This document shows, piece by piece, positions 25,188 through 32,873 of a stretch of 64,000 nt of DNA. How positions within the stretch are numbered: position 1 is the first letter of the stretch; every line of letters starts with the position of its first letter. The stretch covers positions 1 to 64,000 of the forward strand of contig CAZXTL010000003.1 of NCBI GenBank assembly GCA_964643725.1. Direction: 5' to 3'. The notes beneath the pieces were generated by a model. The model had not been told where the DNA came from. It did no database searches and was given only the letters and a program-made list of their open reading frames with translations. The translations under genes and the position numbers were made by a program. Source of the DNA: DYQY01 sp964643725 (lineage in GTDB: Bacteria > Margulisbacteria > Riflemargulisbacteria > GWF2-35-9 > DYQY01).

Positions 25188-26588
25188 TTAATTGCTACAA
25201 AGATAGAACTGTTTACTAGTTATATGCCCTTCGATTGTATACATTTTTATGTCTGGTAATTTCCTTACGTTTTTAAAGTGGCTATTTAATGTATCTTCAA
25301 AGTGAGCAGAAGCAAAGACTAATATTGGTTCAGTAGCATTGGAGTTGGTTTTTGTTTGCCATAATTTATGTTGATTTTCTCCCCATCTACCTTTTAAGTC
25401 TAAGAGTTCAGTTGGCATATATACTTGTTTTTTTAAGTAATAACTTAGTTCGCCACATGCCCCATGGAAGTCCGAGAATACATTTATGTCTTTTAATTTT
25501 AGATTTGTTTCTTTTTCTATTTTAGTTGTTAATAGTTTGTTTTCACTAAACTTGCCTTGGTCTAAGAAAACCCTTGGCCCAGTGAAACCTAAGGCGATTA
25601 CTAGTAAGGTAATAAATATCATCATGTGGACGATAAGTTTTCTTAGTTTCTTTTCTTCAAGAATAGTAGCTAAGTAAATGCACAGAGGATAATAGGCAAG
25701 TGAGGTCCAATGCGCCCAGATTTTTGTTTTTATGCTGAACATCATAAAGAATAACATTATAGTTATAAATAAAATGTATACTATTTTTTCTTGTTCATTT
25801 TTATCGAACTTTCTTTGCTTAAAAAGAATAATCCAAATCATGGGCGTAATATAGAGGAATTGTTCAAGGATGTACTCAAATAATGATTTGAATAATGGTT
25901 CTGTACCAATTCTTGATGCATGAAACCCAAAGGATAGCCAATTGTTATTAAAATTCCAAATTAATATGGGTGAAATGATGAATAAAAAAAGTGCAATTGC
26001 AAAGAGAAAGTGTTTATTAAAGATTAGTTTGTTGTTATGAAAAAGTAGGTATACAAATAGAGTTGCGATAGGAATAACTATCATATATTTACTTAAAAAA
26101 GCTAACCCAAAGATGGTTGTTAGTATATACAAATATTTTGGATGACTTTCTTTTATGTATTTAAATAAGTAGTAGATTGCAATAGAAAAGAACATTAGTA
26201 AAGGTTGGTCTACTTGCATTGTAAGAGCAAAGATAAAATTGTAGGGAATTAGGAAGTAAAGGATAGCTCCATAAAGTGATTTTGTTTTATTGTTTGTTAA
26301 GAAGTAAATTGTTTTGTATACAAAGAGTAGGCTTATAAAAAGGCAAGTCCAAGATGCTAATCTAATAGCAAGGAGGGGTTCTTTAAATACACTGATGAAG
26401 ATGCTGTTAATCCAAGCTACCATACCAGGGTGGTCTATATATGATAGAGCAGGGTGAGATGACCATTGTAAATAATAGGCCTCATCAGCTGTAAGTGGGG
26501 TTAAGAAGGTCAGAAGTATCCTAATAAATATGAACAAAATCACAAAAAGTAGGAAAAAATTAGCATTGATGAACTTTTTTATTAGCAT
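25188..26588 (-). CDS. Glycosyltransferase family 39 (ArnT/PMT-like)
   Basis: A 466-residue integral membrane protein with about ten hydrophobic helices. The first loop TADEAYYLQW (about residues 33-42, the catalytic DE) and SYIDHPGMVAWINS (about 50-63) are typical of bacterial GT39/PMT_2 enzymes, which use polyprenyl-phosphate sugars at the outer face of the membrane. It could modify the surface glycan or a lipid. A TATCAT hexamer ends 6 nt before its ATG, so it may be leaderless too. Confidence 0.82.
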   Translation of the reverse strand: MLIKKFINANFFLLFVILFIFIRILLTFLTPLTADEAYYLQWSSHPALSYIDHPGMVAWINSIFISVFKEPLLAIRLASWTCLFISLLFVYKTIYFLTNNKTKSLYGAILYFLIPYNFIFALTMQVDQPLLMFFSIAIYYLFKYIKESHPKYLYILTTIFGLAFLSKYMIVIPIATLFVYLLFHNNKLIFNKHFLFAIALFLFIISPILIWNFNNNWLSFGFHASRIGTEPLFKSLFEYILEQFLYITPMIWIILFKQRKFDKNEQEKIVYILFITIMLFFMMFSIKTKIWAHWTSLAYYPLCIYLATILEEKKLRKLIVHMMIFITLLVIALGFTGPRVFLDQGKFSENKLLTTKIEKETNLKLKDINVFSDFHGACGELSYYLKKQVYMPTELLDLKGRWGENQHKLWQTKTNSNATEPILVFASAHFEDTLNSHFKNVRKLPDIKMYTIEGHITSKQFYLCSN

Positions 26589-26688
26589 GAATTAATGATA
26601 GTAAATACTGAGTAAATAGTAAATGACAAATGACAAAGCCCAAATGTCATTTCGACAGGCTCAATGCAGGCAAATTAATCAAATAATG

Positions 26689-26805
26689 CCCCCTCAGTCA
26701 TTCGCAAGCTCATGACAGCTCCCCGACTCGGGGAGCCTAAAACATAAAGTCATATTACAAAAGCCTCCCCAATGTGGGGAGGTGGCAACAGAGTTGCCGG
26801 AGGGG
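26689..26805. repeat. MITE-like element with CCCCTC termini
   Basis: Left end CCCCCTCAGTCA, right end GCCGGAGGGG, with inner palindromes CTCCCCgactcGGGGAG (around 26720-26738) and CCTCCCCaatgtGGGGAGG (26764-26782). The right end read backwards resembles the left end over about 30 bases with mismatches. It lies nested within another repeat (AAATGACAAA on the left near 26620 and TTTGGATTTTGG on the right near 26817). Confidence 0.65.
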
Positions 26806-26831
26806 AAAAACAATTTATTTGGATTTTGGAT

Positions 26832-26866
26832 TTATTAATTCCCACTTATTAAGGGGGAATTAATAA
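26832..26866. repeat. 12-bp inverted repeat upstream of toxin operon
   Basis: TTATTAATTCCC (26832-26843) and its exact complement GGGAATTAATAA (26855-26866) are separated by 11 bases and end 3 bases before the promoter block of the Doc operon. It is either an operator or a bidirectional hairpin left by a repeat. Confidence 0.6.
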
Positions 26867-26868
26867 GC

Positions 26869-26899
26869 AATAGATAAACTTACCCTATGTTGTTATAAT
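26869..26899 (+). promoter_or_regulatory. Extended -10 promoter of the Doc toxin operon
   Basis: TGT precedes TATAAT (26894-26899); ATG 26906 follows after 6 nt. The 31-base block is nearly identical (29/31) to the one before the MNT/HEPN pair at 21732. Confidence 0.7.
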
Positions 26900-26905
26900 G
26901 TGTTT

Positions 26906-27001
26906 ATGAAAATTGATACAAAAGAAAAAGAAAAAATTCAGAAAAAGGTTAAAGATATATTTGAAAAATATCAAAAAGCTTTTAAGAATTTAAGTAAATA
27001 A
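26906..27001 (+). CDS. 31-residue candidate antitoxin upstream of Doc
   Basis: A short open frame, MKIDTKEKEKIQKKVKD to KNLSK, of 31 residues, highly charged and probably one helix. Its stop TAA overlaps the toxin ATG (TAATG at 26999-27003), and its ATG lies 6 nt after a strong -10 box. Doc toxins are neutralised by a C-terminal helix of Phd, so a protein consisting of little more than such a helix is plausible. No DNA-binding domain is present. Family membership is not recognised. Confidence 0.65.
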   Translation: MKIDTKEKEKIQKKVKDIFEKYQKAFKNLSK

Positions 27002-27408
27002 TGAGATATATTGTTTCTAAGCAGGCATTAATTTATCTTTTAGATAATTTTAGTTATGAGTCAGAAGTAAAACTATTGCCTTATCAGAAAGATGTTACTA
27101 AGAATCAAATTGAGAAAATGTTTTCAATTATTAAGTCAGCATCAACAAAGATATATGGTAAAGTTTTATATGTAAGTTTAATAGAGAAAGTTTCTCATAT
27201 AATATATGTGTTGAATAAACAGCACGTTCTTACAGATGGTAATAAACGATTTTCTTTATTAGTTGCGGTCTATTTGTTAGAAGGTAGTTATTCTTTAGTG
27301 TCAATGTCTTCTAATGACTGGGAAATGTTGATTATGAGGATAGCAAGTGATCATATTTATACAAAGGAAGATGTAGTAGAATATTTAAAAGAGAAATTGG
27401 AAGGGTGA
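27001..27408 (+). CDS. Doc/Fic-family toxin (death-on-curing)
   Basis: A 135-residue Fic-fold protein with active-site motif HVLTDGNKR (residues 75-83), fitting the Doc pattern HxFxDGNKR except for leucine at the third place. Doc enzymes phosphorylate EF-Tu; related Fic enzymes transfer AMP. The N-terminal YIVSKQALIYL is typical of Doc (first helix). thiC begins only 4 nt after its stop, so the toxin promoter may drive thiC. Confidence 0.82.
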   Translation: MRYIVSKQALIYLLDNFSYESEVKLLPYQKDVTKNQIEKMFSIIKSASTKIYGKVLYVSLIEKVSHIIYVLNKQHVLTDGNKRFSLLVAVYLLEGSYSLVSMSSNDWEMLIMRIASDHIYTKEDVVEYLKEKLEG

Positions 27409-27412
27409 AGCA

Positions 27413-28633
27413 ATGATTGACAGTAAAATAATTCCAGAAAAAGTATACAAAGAATTAGCAAAGGAAGAGGGCGTTTCTGAAGAACTTATCAAAGAACTTG
27501 TAACATCTGGTAAAGGTGTTGTTCTTTATAATAAAAATCATAAGAATGTTAAAGCTGTTGGAGTTGGTAAAGGATTAAGGGTTAAGATTAATGCAAATAT
27601 CGGGATTTCTCCAGCTACTTCTAGCGTTGATGAGGAATTAGCAAAGGTTAAGCTTTGTGAAGAGACTGGTGTTCATTGCATAATGGACCTTTCTTTAGGT
27701 AAGGATATTCGTATGCTAAGAAAAACAATCATTGATAGTACTTATATTCCTGTTGGTACAGTTCCTTTGTATGGTTTGTTTTTTGAAAAACCAGAGCATC
27801 CAGAGAATATGATTGAAAGATTTCTTGAGATACTAGAAGAGAGTGGCCAAGATGGTGTTGATTTTGTTGTTATTCATGCTGGACTACTTAAAAAACATAT
27901 AGAACTTACTAAATCACGATTGATACCAGTAACCAGCCGTGGTGGTTCACTAATGATGAAGTGGATGAAGAAGTGGAATAAAGAGAATTTTCTTTATGAG
28001 AATTTTGACAAGATACTTGCTGTTTGTAAGAAATATAATATGACAATTTCTTTAGGTGATGGGATGCGTCCAGCAACTATTATTGATGAGACAGATGAAG
28101 CTCAATTAGAAGAAATGCGTATACTAGGTCAGTTGGTTTTAAGATGCAGAGAGCAAGGTGTTCAGAGTATGGTGGAAGGGCCAGGACATATACCTTTTCA
28201 TAGAATAAAGTTAAACATTGATTTGCAGAAAGAGTATTGTCATGATGCTCCTTTTTACGTTCTTGGTCCATTAGTTACTGATGTTGCTCCTGGGTATGAC
28301 CATATAACTTCAGCTATTGGCGCAACAATGGCAGCTTTCAGTGGAGCAAACTTTCTATGTTATGTAACGCCTTCTGAACATTTAGGATTGCCAGACTTAA
28401 AAGACGTTAGAGATGGCATTATGGCTTATAAAATTGCTGCTCATGCTGCTGACCTTACTCGTGGTAAGGACCTTGATTGGGACAGACAGATGTCCAAGGC
28501 TCGTTCCGAAGTAGACTGGAAAAAACAAAGAGAGCTTTGTATGGATCCTAAGAAGTTTGATGAATATTTTAGTAGAAGAAAACAAGATTATGAAACATGT
28601 ACAATGTGCGGTGACTTTTGTGCATTAAAATAA
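27413..28633 (+). CDS. thiC: Phosphomethylpyrimidine synthase (short form)
   Basis: This 406-residue radical-SAM enzyme lacks the long N-terminal domain of proteobacterial ThiC. It has KINANIGISP (about 57), RGGSLMMKWM (about 174), SLGDGMRPA (about 213), EGPGHIPFH (about 252), GPLVTDVAPGYDHITSAIG (about 283-301) and the C-terminal cluster site CTMCGDFC (about 396-403). It converts AIR to HMP phosphate in thiamine synthesis. BzaF-type hydroxybenzimidazole synthases are close relatives and cannot be wholly excluded, but thiL just downstream favours thiamine. No TPP riboswitch is seen; the gene directly follows the Doc toxin. Confidence 0.9.
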   Translation: MIDSKIIPEKVYKELAKEEGVSEELIKELVTSGKGVVLYNKNHKNVKAVGVGKGLRVKINANIGISPATSSVDEELAKVKLCEETGVHCIMDLSLGKDIRMLRKTIIDSTYIPVGTVPLYGLFFEKPEHPENMIERFLEILEESGQDGVDFVVIHAGLLKKHIELTKSRLIPVTSRGGSLMMKWMKKWNKENFLYENFDKILAVCKKYNMTISLGDGMRPATIIDETDEAQLEEMRILGQLVLRCREQGVQSMVEGPGHIPFHRIKLNIDLQKEYCHDAPFYVLGPLVTDVAPGYDHITSAIGATMAAFSGANFLCYVTPSEHLGLPDLKDVRDGIMAYKIAAHAADLTRGKDLDWDRQMSKARSEVDWKKQRELCMDPKKFDEYFSRRKQDYETCTMCGDFCALK

Positions 28634-28638
28634 TCGTT

Positions 28639-28705
28639 TTTGTCATTCCCGCACCCGATTTCTCGAGTGTAAACTCCGGCGGGAATCCAGATACGGGATG
28701 ACAAT
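28639..28705. repeat. MITE-like repeat with TTGTCATTCCCG termini
   Basis: TTGTCATTCCCG near 28640 is matched in reverse by CGGGATGACAA ending near 28705 (one bulged base). Inside is a second CGGGAAT. The same ATTCCCGC...GCGGGAAT palindrome appears in short form at 47828 and 54087. Confidence 0.6.
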
Positions 28706-28760
28706 GAAGTGAAAAGTGAAAAGTGAGCAGTAAAGCAATAACTTTGAATAATGAAATAAG

Positions 28761-28803
28761 CCCCCTTTATCAAAGGGGGAAGAGCTCTTTAGAGCGAAGG
28801 GGG
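28761..28803. repeat. C-rich palindromic repeat supplying the thiL ribosome site
   Basis: CCCCCTTT (28761-28768) pairs with AAAGGGGG (28772-28779), and a second GAAGGGGG copy follows at 28796-28803. The last G-run is 8 nt before the TTG start of thiL and serves as its Shine-Dalgarno sequence. Confidence 0.65.
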
Positions 28804-28811
28804 ATTACTTT

Positions 28812-29783
28812 TTGAACGAAATTGAATTAATAGATTATTTAACAGAAGGATTTCCAATAAGACATCAGAATGTTGTCAAAGGAATTGGTGATGATTGTTC
28901 AGTTTGGAAAGAAGGCGATGAATATCGTGTCTTTACAACTGATTCTATGGTTGAGGGTGATCATTTTCTAAAAGAGTGGTTTACTCCTGAAGAAATTGGA
29001 ATGAGAGCAGTTGAGACGAACTTGAGTGATATCGCTTCTATGGGGGCTAAACCTACATTTATGTATGTGTCCTTAATAATTGATGATAGGACATCGCCTG
29101 AATGGTTAAATCTTCTTTATAAAGGGATTAGGGCTAAATGTGAAGAACATCAGTTGACACTCATGGGCGGAAACGTCACTCATGGTAAAACATTATCTAT
29201 TACAATAGGAGTTCAAGGTGACTCTAAAGCAATGCCTGTATATCGTAATGGGGCTAAAGAAGGTGATTTAGTAGTCGTTACTGGAACGATAGGGGATGCC
29301 TGTGTTGCCAGGATGGTATTAAATAAGAAGAAACAGATACCTGATGCACTTAAGGATAGGCTTGCTCATCCAAGAGCAAGATTACGTGAGGCAGAGGTTA
29401 TCGCTAAGTTTGCGTCTGCAATGATAGATATTAGCGATGGTATTGCTTCGGAAGCTCGTCATATAGCAACACAGAGTAAGTTAGGTGTAGTTATTGATGC
29501 TGACAGTATTCCAACTAGAAGCCAAGTTAAAGAACTTGCGTTGATTGCGGGGATAGATGTTTTAGAAGCTCAAATGAGAGGTGGAGAGGATTACGAGTTG
29601 ATGTTTACCATTTCGCCTGCCAATTTTAAGGAGTTAGTTAAGGTATATCATTTGCACACTACTTTGGGTATTACCACAATCGGGAAAATGGTAGCAGATA
29701 AAAAATATGTTTACTTAAAAGGTAAAGAAGAATTTGAACTTCCTAAAGGTTTCGACCATTTCTCAAGCAATATTAATTTGTAA
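28812..29783 (+). CDS. thiL: Thiamine-monophosphate kinase
   Basis: A 323-residue AIRS-fold kinase with GIGDDCSVW (about residues 26-34), TTDSMVEGDHF (about 43-53), MGGNVTHG (about 120), IDISDGIASEARHI (about 207-220) and GGEDYELMF (about 254-262). It phosphorylates thiamine monophosphate to TPP. The start is TTG 28812; the G-run 8 nt upstream is provided by a dispersed repeat. The stop TAA overlaps the first bases of the element at 29782. Confidence 0.93.
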   Translation: MNEIELIDYLTEGFPIRHQNVVKGIGDDCSVWKEGDEYRVFTTDSMVEGDHFLKEWFTPEEIGMRAVETNLSDIASMGAKPTFMYVSLIIDDRTSPEWLNLLYKGIRAKCEEHQLTLMGGNVTHGKTLSITIGVQGDSKAMPVYRNGAKEGDLVVVTGTIGDACVARMVLNKKKQIPDALKDRLAHPRARLREAEVIAKFASAMIDISDGIASEARHIATQSKLGVVIDADSIPTRSQVKELALIAGIDVLEAQMRGGEDYELMFTISPANFKELVKVYHLHTTLGITTIGKMVADKKYVYLKGKEEFELPKGFDHFSSNINL

Positions 29784-29963
29784 CCTCACCAGCGTAAGTA
29801 AGTTTTATTTAATAAGTAGAAATATTGTCGCTTGCCTCTCCTAAAAGAGAGGCTTAGTCTTAATGTTCTTTGAATAAAATTAATTTCTAAACCCTCTCTG
29901 CAAGGAGAGGGTGGCGATATCTTTTTTGTTAAAAAATATTGGCAACTTACGCCGGGTGAGGTT
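29782..29963. mobile_element. Repeat element with about 18-bp terminal inverted repeats, filling the thiL-argJ gap
   Basis: Left end AACCTCACCAGCGTAAGT; right end read on the minus strand AACCTCACCCGGCGTAAGT. The two differ by one mismatch and one gap. Internal hairpins CCTCTCctaaaaGAGAGG (about 29837) and CCCTCTCtgcaagGAGAGGG (about 29894) follow, then GGCGATATC. The outer AA of each end is part of the TAA stop of thiL on one side and argJ on the other. No gene is inside. Confidence 0.75.
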
Positions 29964-31128
29964 AATTATAATCAGCGTTTATGTCTACGTAGTCGTGTGA
30001 TAGATCTGATGTCCACCCAGTCATGCTTGCATTGCCTAGGTGAAGATCTAAGGTGATGAATATTTCCTTATTCTTCATGTATGTATCCAGCACCTTTTTA
30101 TCTTGATTAGTGATAGAGCCATTCTCATATAGCAAGTAATCTCCCAACCATAATGTTGTTTTCTCAGGGTCAATATTTGAGTTGATTTTGCCTGCTGAGC
30201 AAAGTATTCTTCCAAAGTTTGGGTTCTCACCAAAAATAGCTGTTTTAACTAATGGAGAATTAGCAATTGCATAGAAAATATTTTTTGCTTCTGTTTCATT
30301 AGAAGCATTTTTTATATTAATTGTTACAAATTTTGTAGCTCCTTCACCATCTCTGATGATAAGTTTTGCAAGTTCTACAGAAACTTCTTTTACTGCGTCT
30401 TTAAATACAGCTAAGTTGTCGCTAGTGATTTTAACTCCTTGATTACTAGACAGAAGTAAACATGTATCGTTTGTTGATGAGTCGCTATCAACTGTAATGG
30501 CATTAAAAGAGGAGTTAATTGCGTAATTTAGCGTTTCTTGTAATGTTTTGCTGTCTACATTAGCATCCGTCATAATAAAGGCAAGCATGGTAGCCATGTT
30601 AGGTTGTATCATGCCACTTCCTTTGGTAACTCCAAGAATATTGATTTCTTTCCCTTCAAACATTACTGTTTTGTAAGCAACTTTTTCAAAAGTATCAGTG
30701 GTCATGATAGCTTTGATAAAATTATCAACATCAGCTGATAGTTCTGAAACTAGCTGAGTAAAACCTTCTTGAATAGGAACAATAGGTAAAGGTCTTCCAA
30801 TAATTCCAGTTGATAGCATTAGCGAAGAATGTTTTGTAATGCCAAGTTCATAGTTAAGAGAATTTAGGACAGTATTTATGTTTACTAAGCCTTGCTCGCC
30901 AGTAAGACAGTTAGCATTGCCACTATTAACTAGTACTGCATTAAGTGTATTGTTGTTATTTGTCAGGGCGTCTTTAGACGAAGGGATTGTAGGAGAAGCA
31001 AATTTATTTTTAGTAAAAACACCAACACAAGTTGCTCCTGTTTCACAATATATTAGGCCTAGGTCCTTTTTATCTTTTTTAATACCACAATTAATGCCTG
31101 AGAATTTAAAACCTTTAACTGTTTTCAT
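29962..31128 (-). CDS. argJ: Bifunctional ornithine acetyltransferase / N-acetylglutamate synthase
   Basis: The 388-residue product shows the ArgJ hallmarks: SGNANCLTG (about residues 68-76), MLSTGIIGRPLP (about 104-115), KGSGMIQPNMATMLAF (nucleophile Thr in ATML, about 180) and NPNFGRILCSAG (about 300). It transfers acetyl from acetylornithine to glutamate in arginine synthesis and self-cleaves at the ATML threonine. It overlaps the leuD-like gene by 4 bases. No other arg gene is in the window. Confidence 0.95.
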   Translation of the reverse strand: MKTVKGFKFSGINCGIKKDKKDLGLIYCETGATCVGVFTKNKFASPTIPSSKDALTNNNNTLNAVLVNSGNANCLTGEQGLVNINTVLNSLNYELGITKHSSLMLSTGIIGRPLPIVPIQEGFTQLVSELSADVDNFIKAIMTTDTFEKVAYKTVMFEGKEINILGVTKGSGMIQPNMATMLAFIMTDANVDSKTLQETLNYAINSSFNAITVDSDSSTNDTCLLLSSNQGVKITSDNLAVFKDAVKEVSVELAKLIIRDGEGATKFVTINIKNASNETEAKNIFYAIANSPLVKTAIFGENPNFGRILCSAGKINSNIDPEKTTLWLGDYLLYENGSITNQDKKVLDTYMKNKEIFITLDLHLGNASMTGWTSDLSHDYVDINADYN

Positions 31129-31619
31129 TTATTTATTCCTTTTTTTAGTTGATTTAACATTCCACCATCCAAGTATAATTGATAGAAATATTTTTTAATA
31201 GGCTTAAATTTTATGCCAACTTTTTTGGTGATGTTTCTGATGAAAGATTGATTAATATCAATAATTAATTCGTCATTACTTTCAATATAGTCAGTGTTAG
31301 CTTCAATACATATAAGTCCTACATTAAAAGCATTTTTGTAAAAAGGAAGAAAAAAAGATTTAGAAAGAACTACTTTTATCCCGCTATGTTTTAGTATATT
31401 TGCAGGTAATTCTTTGGATGATCCGTACCCAAAGTTTTCTGTGCCGACAAGTATCTTTTGATTGAATGTCTCTTCCATAAATCCTGGGATAAGTGTAGTA
31501 AATGGTTCTACAGCATGTGGGTCATGGTAAGAAGATGTAACAGTGTTTGGGACAATATCTCTTGCTGATACATTCTTGTCTATTTTAAAAGCAATTCCTT
31601 CTATGTTTTCAACACTCAT
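31125..31619 (-). CDS. LeuD-like aconitase-family small subunit, altered active site
   Basis: At 164 residues it has the swivelling-domain layout of LeuD/HacB: FGYGSSKELPANILKHSGIK (about 63-82) followed by VVLSKSFFLPFYKNAFNVGL (about 83-102). Normal members have GSSREHA at the first site; here arginine is lysine (about 69) and histidine is leucine (about 71). The arginine binds substrate carboxylate in aconitases. It overlaps argJ and the large-subunit gene by 4 bases each, a coupled three-gene operon. Confidence 0.75.
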   Translation of the reverse strand: MSVENIEGIAFKIDKNVSARDIVPNTVTSSYHDPHAVEPFTTLIPGFMEETFNQKILVGTENFGYGSSKELPANILKHSGIKVVLSKSFFLPFYKNAFNVGLICIEANTDYIESNDELIIDINQSFIRNITKKVGIKFKPIKKYFYQLYLDGGMLNQLKKGINK

Positions 31620-32827
31620 AATAATTCCTTAAGCGAGGTTAGTTTTCCTTTAAGTGCAGTTGCAATTGCCGTTTTAATTGACCCAGTGTAAACGTTTGCT
31701 TTGCTTTTGCCAGTGGACATGGAAAGACTTGCTATTCCACTTGAAAGTACGTTTTCATTTTTTAATACAACAACACCATTAGTGCTTTGGCATATTCCTG
31801 TTGATGGGCTGAGTAGGGTGCACCCTGATTCTAATATAGTGAGGAGATATCCTTTTTTTGTTGCTTCTTTAAGCACATCACTACAAGCAGGAGTTATAAA
31901 ACATGGTATTGCTATCTGTTTGCCAGCAAGTATTTTTGCAAGGAACTCAAAATCTTCTAATGTGCCACCAATAGTATTTCCTATAAAAACCTTGTGTATC
32001 TTTAAGTCTTCAAGGTCTGATACTTGGTATACTTGATGCTTAAGTTTAATCATAGGCTCAAGTTTAGATACATCAAAGCGAAGCTCCTTGTAGTATTTAG
32101 CATTTTCATCAGGGGTAATTATTTGTTTATTATTATTTTTAAATAATACAGGAGGGAAAATAAAGTTTTCTGCATTTAATGTATAGTGATGGAATGATAG
32201 TGTGTGAAGTTCATTTTGAGAAAGAGTGGAAAAATGCGTGCCAGAGAATTCAATAGCAAAATGGTTTAGCTTAAGTGGCTCAATTTGTTGTTTTAAAAAA
32301 AGAGCAACATCTTTGGCATTGGTTTGAGGAAGAAGTTCTCCTATAAGGTTGATGTTTAGTAGTTGAGGAACAAGGTAATCCATGTTCCCTGTGATAATCG
32401 TCTTGATTATGTCGCAGTTTCCACAGCTTACACTTAGGGTATTAAGTGGAGAAAAAAAATTAATAGTGGAATCACTTCCAATAAGGACATTTCCTGGTTT
32501 AATTTTGTTTTGACTTAATAAATTATGGTGCCAATGTCCTTGAAGTTCACCCATTACATTAATATGTTTTTTCTTTGCGTCATCTATGATTTTAGCTTGA
32601 ATTTCAGGATAATTCTTTTGTTGTTGGTAGTGGAAATACGTTAGTCCTAAATAGGCAGGACATTTTGGAGCAGAAACATCAAAGTCGTTCATTGCCTTCA
32701 ATATCGGAACTGCACTGTTATCAGCAATAAATATATGATCAACTTTGATAGGAATAACATCACCTGATTGGAACTCAGTTTTATCTGTATGATTAAGAAG
32801 GAGTTTTTCGAGTATTGACCCTTTCAT
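31616..32827 (-). CDS. LeuC-like aconitase-family large subunit lacking two Fe-S ligands
   Basis: The 403-residue protein aligns with short archaeal-type LeuC over its whole length: VDHIFIADNSA (about 29), GELQGHWHHN (about 93), PGNVLIGSDST (about 111-121), FIGNTIGGTLEDF (281-293) and SPSTGICQS (340-348). In normal enzymes the last two sites are FIGSCTNGRLED and PPGCGPCLG and give the three [4Fe-4S] cysteines. Here they read Thr285, Thr343 and Cys346, so two of three are gone. It cannot bind the usual cluster; the reaction is unknown. The start ATG 32827 sits 7 nt after an extended -10. Confidence 0.75.
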   Translation of the reverse strand: MKGSILEKLLLNHTDKTEFQSGDVIPIKVDHIFIADNSAVPILKAMNDFDVSAPKCPAYLGLTYFHYQQQKNYPEIQAKIIDDAKKKHINVMGELQGHWHHNLLSQNKIKPGNVLIGSDSTINFFSPLNTLSVSCGNCDIIKTIITGNMDYLVPQLLNINLIGELLPQTNAKDVALFLKQQIEPLKLNHFAIEFSGTHFSTLSQNELHTLSFHHYTLNAENFIFPPVLFKNNNKQIITPDENAKYYKELRFDVSKLEPMIKLKHQVYQVSDLEDLKIHKVFIGNTIGGTLEDFEFLAKILAGKQIAIPCFITPACSDVLKEATKKGYLLTILESGCTLLSPSTGICQSTNGVVVLKNENVLSSGIASLSMSTGKSKANVYTGSIKTAIATALKGKLTSLKELL

Positions 32828-32834
32828 GCGACTA

Positions 32835-32843
32835 ATTATATCA
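32835..32843 (-). promoter_or_regulatory. Extended -10 promoter of the leuC-like operon (leaderless)
   Basis: On the minus strand TGA precedes TATAAT (32840-32835). ATG 32827 follows after 7 nt with no Shine-Dalgarno. It faces the divergent promoter at 32858-32866. Confidence 0.72.
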
Positions 32844-32857
32844 CGGCTTAAGAATAG

Positions 32858-32866
32858 TGGTATAAT
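32858..32866 (+). promoter_or_regulatory. Extended -10 promoter of patatin gene (leaderless)
   Basis: TGG precedes TATAAT (32861-32866). ATG 32874 follows after 7 nt. Only 20 bp separate its -10 from the divergent one, so the two upstream regions overlap. Confidence 0.72.
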
Positions 32867-32873
32867 ACGACAT

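Larger units (their letters stand above)
26589..26905. other. 317-base gap made of nested repeats and a toxin-operon promoter
   Basis: From left to right: an AAATGACAAA-type repeat (about 26610-26640), a CATTTCGACAGGCTC dispersed unit, the MITE-like element, TTTGGATTTTGG matching 49594-49620, a 12-bp stem hairpin at 26832-26866 and the promoter at 26869-26899. No gene was seen before ATG 26906. Confidence 0.7.

Noticed and set aside
27001..27413. TPP riboswitch before thiC
   Set aside because: Only 4 nt separate the toxin gene from thiC and no CTGAGA-type core is present there or before the toxin.
32826..32873. Longer patatin N-terminus starting at 32826
   Set aside because: These 16 codons include an extended -10 promoter and overlap the divergent start codon. 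The protein from 32874 begins at the normal family position.
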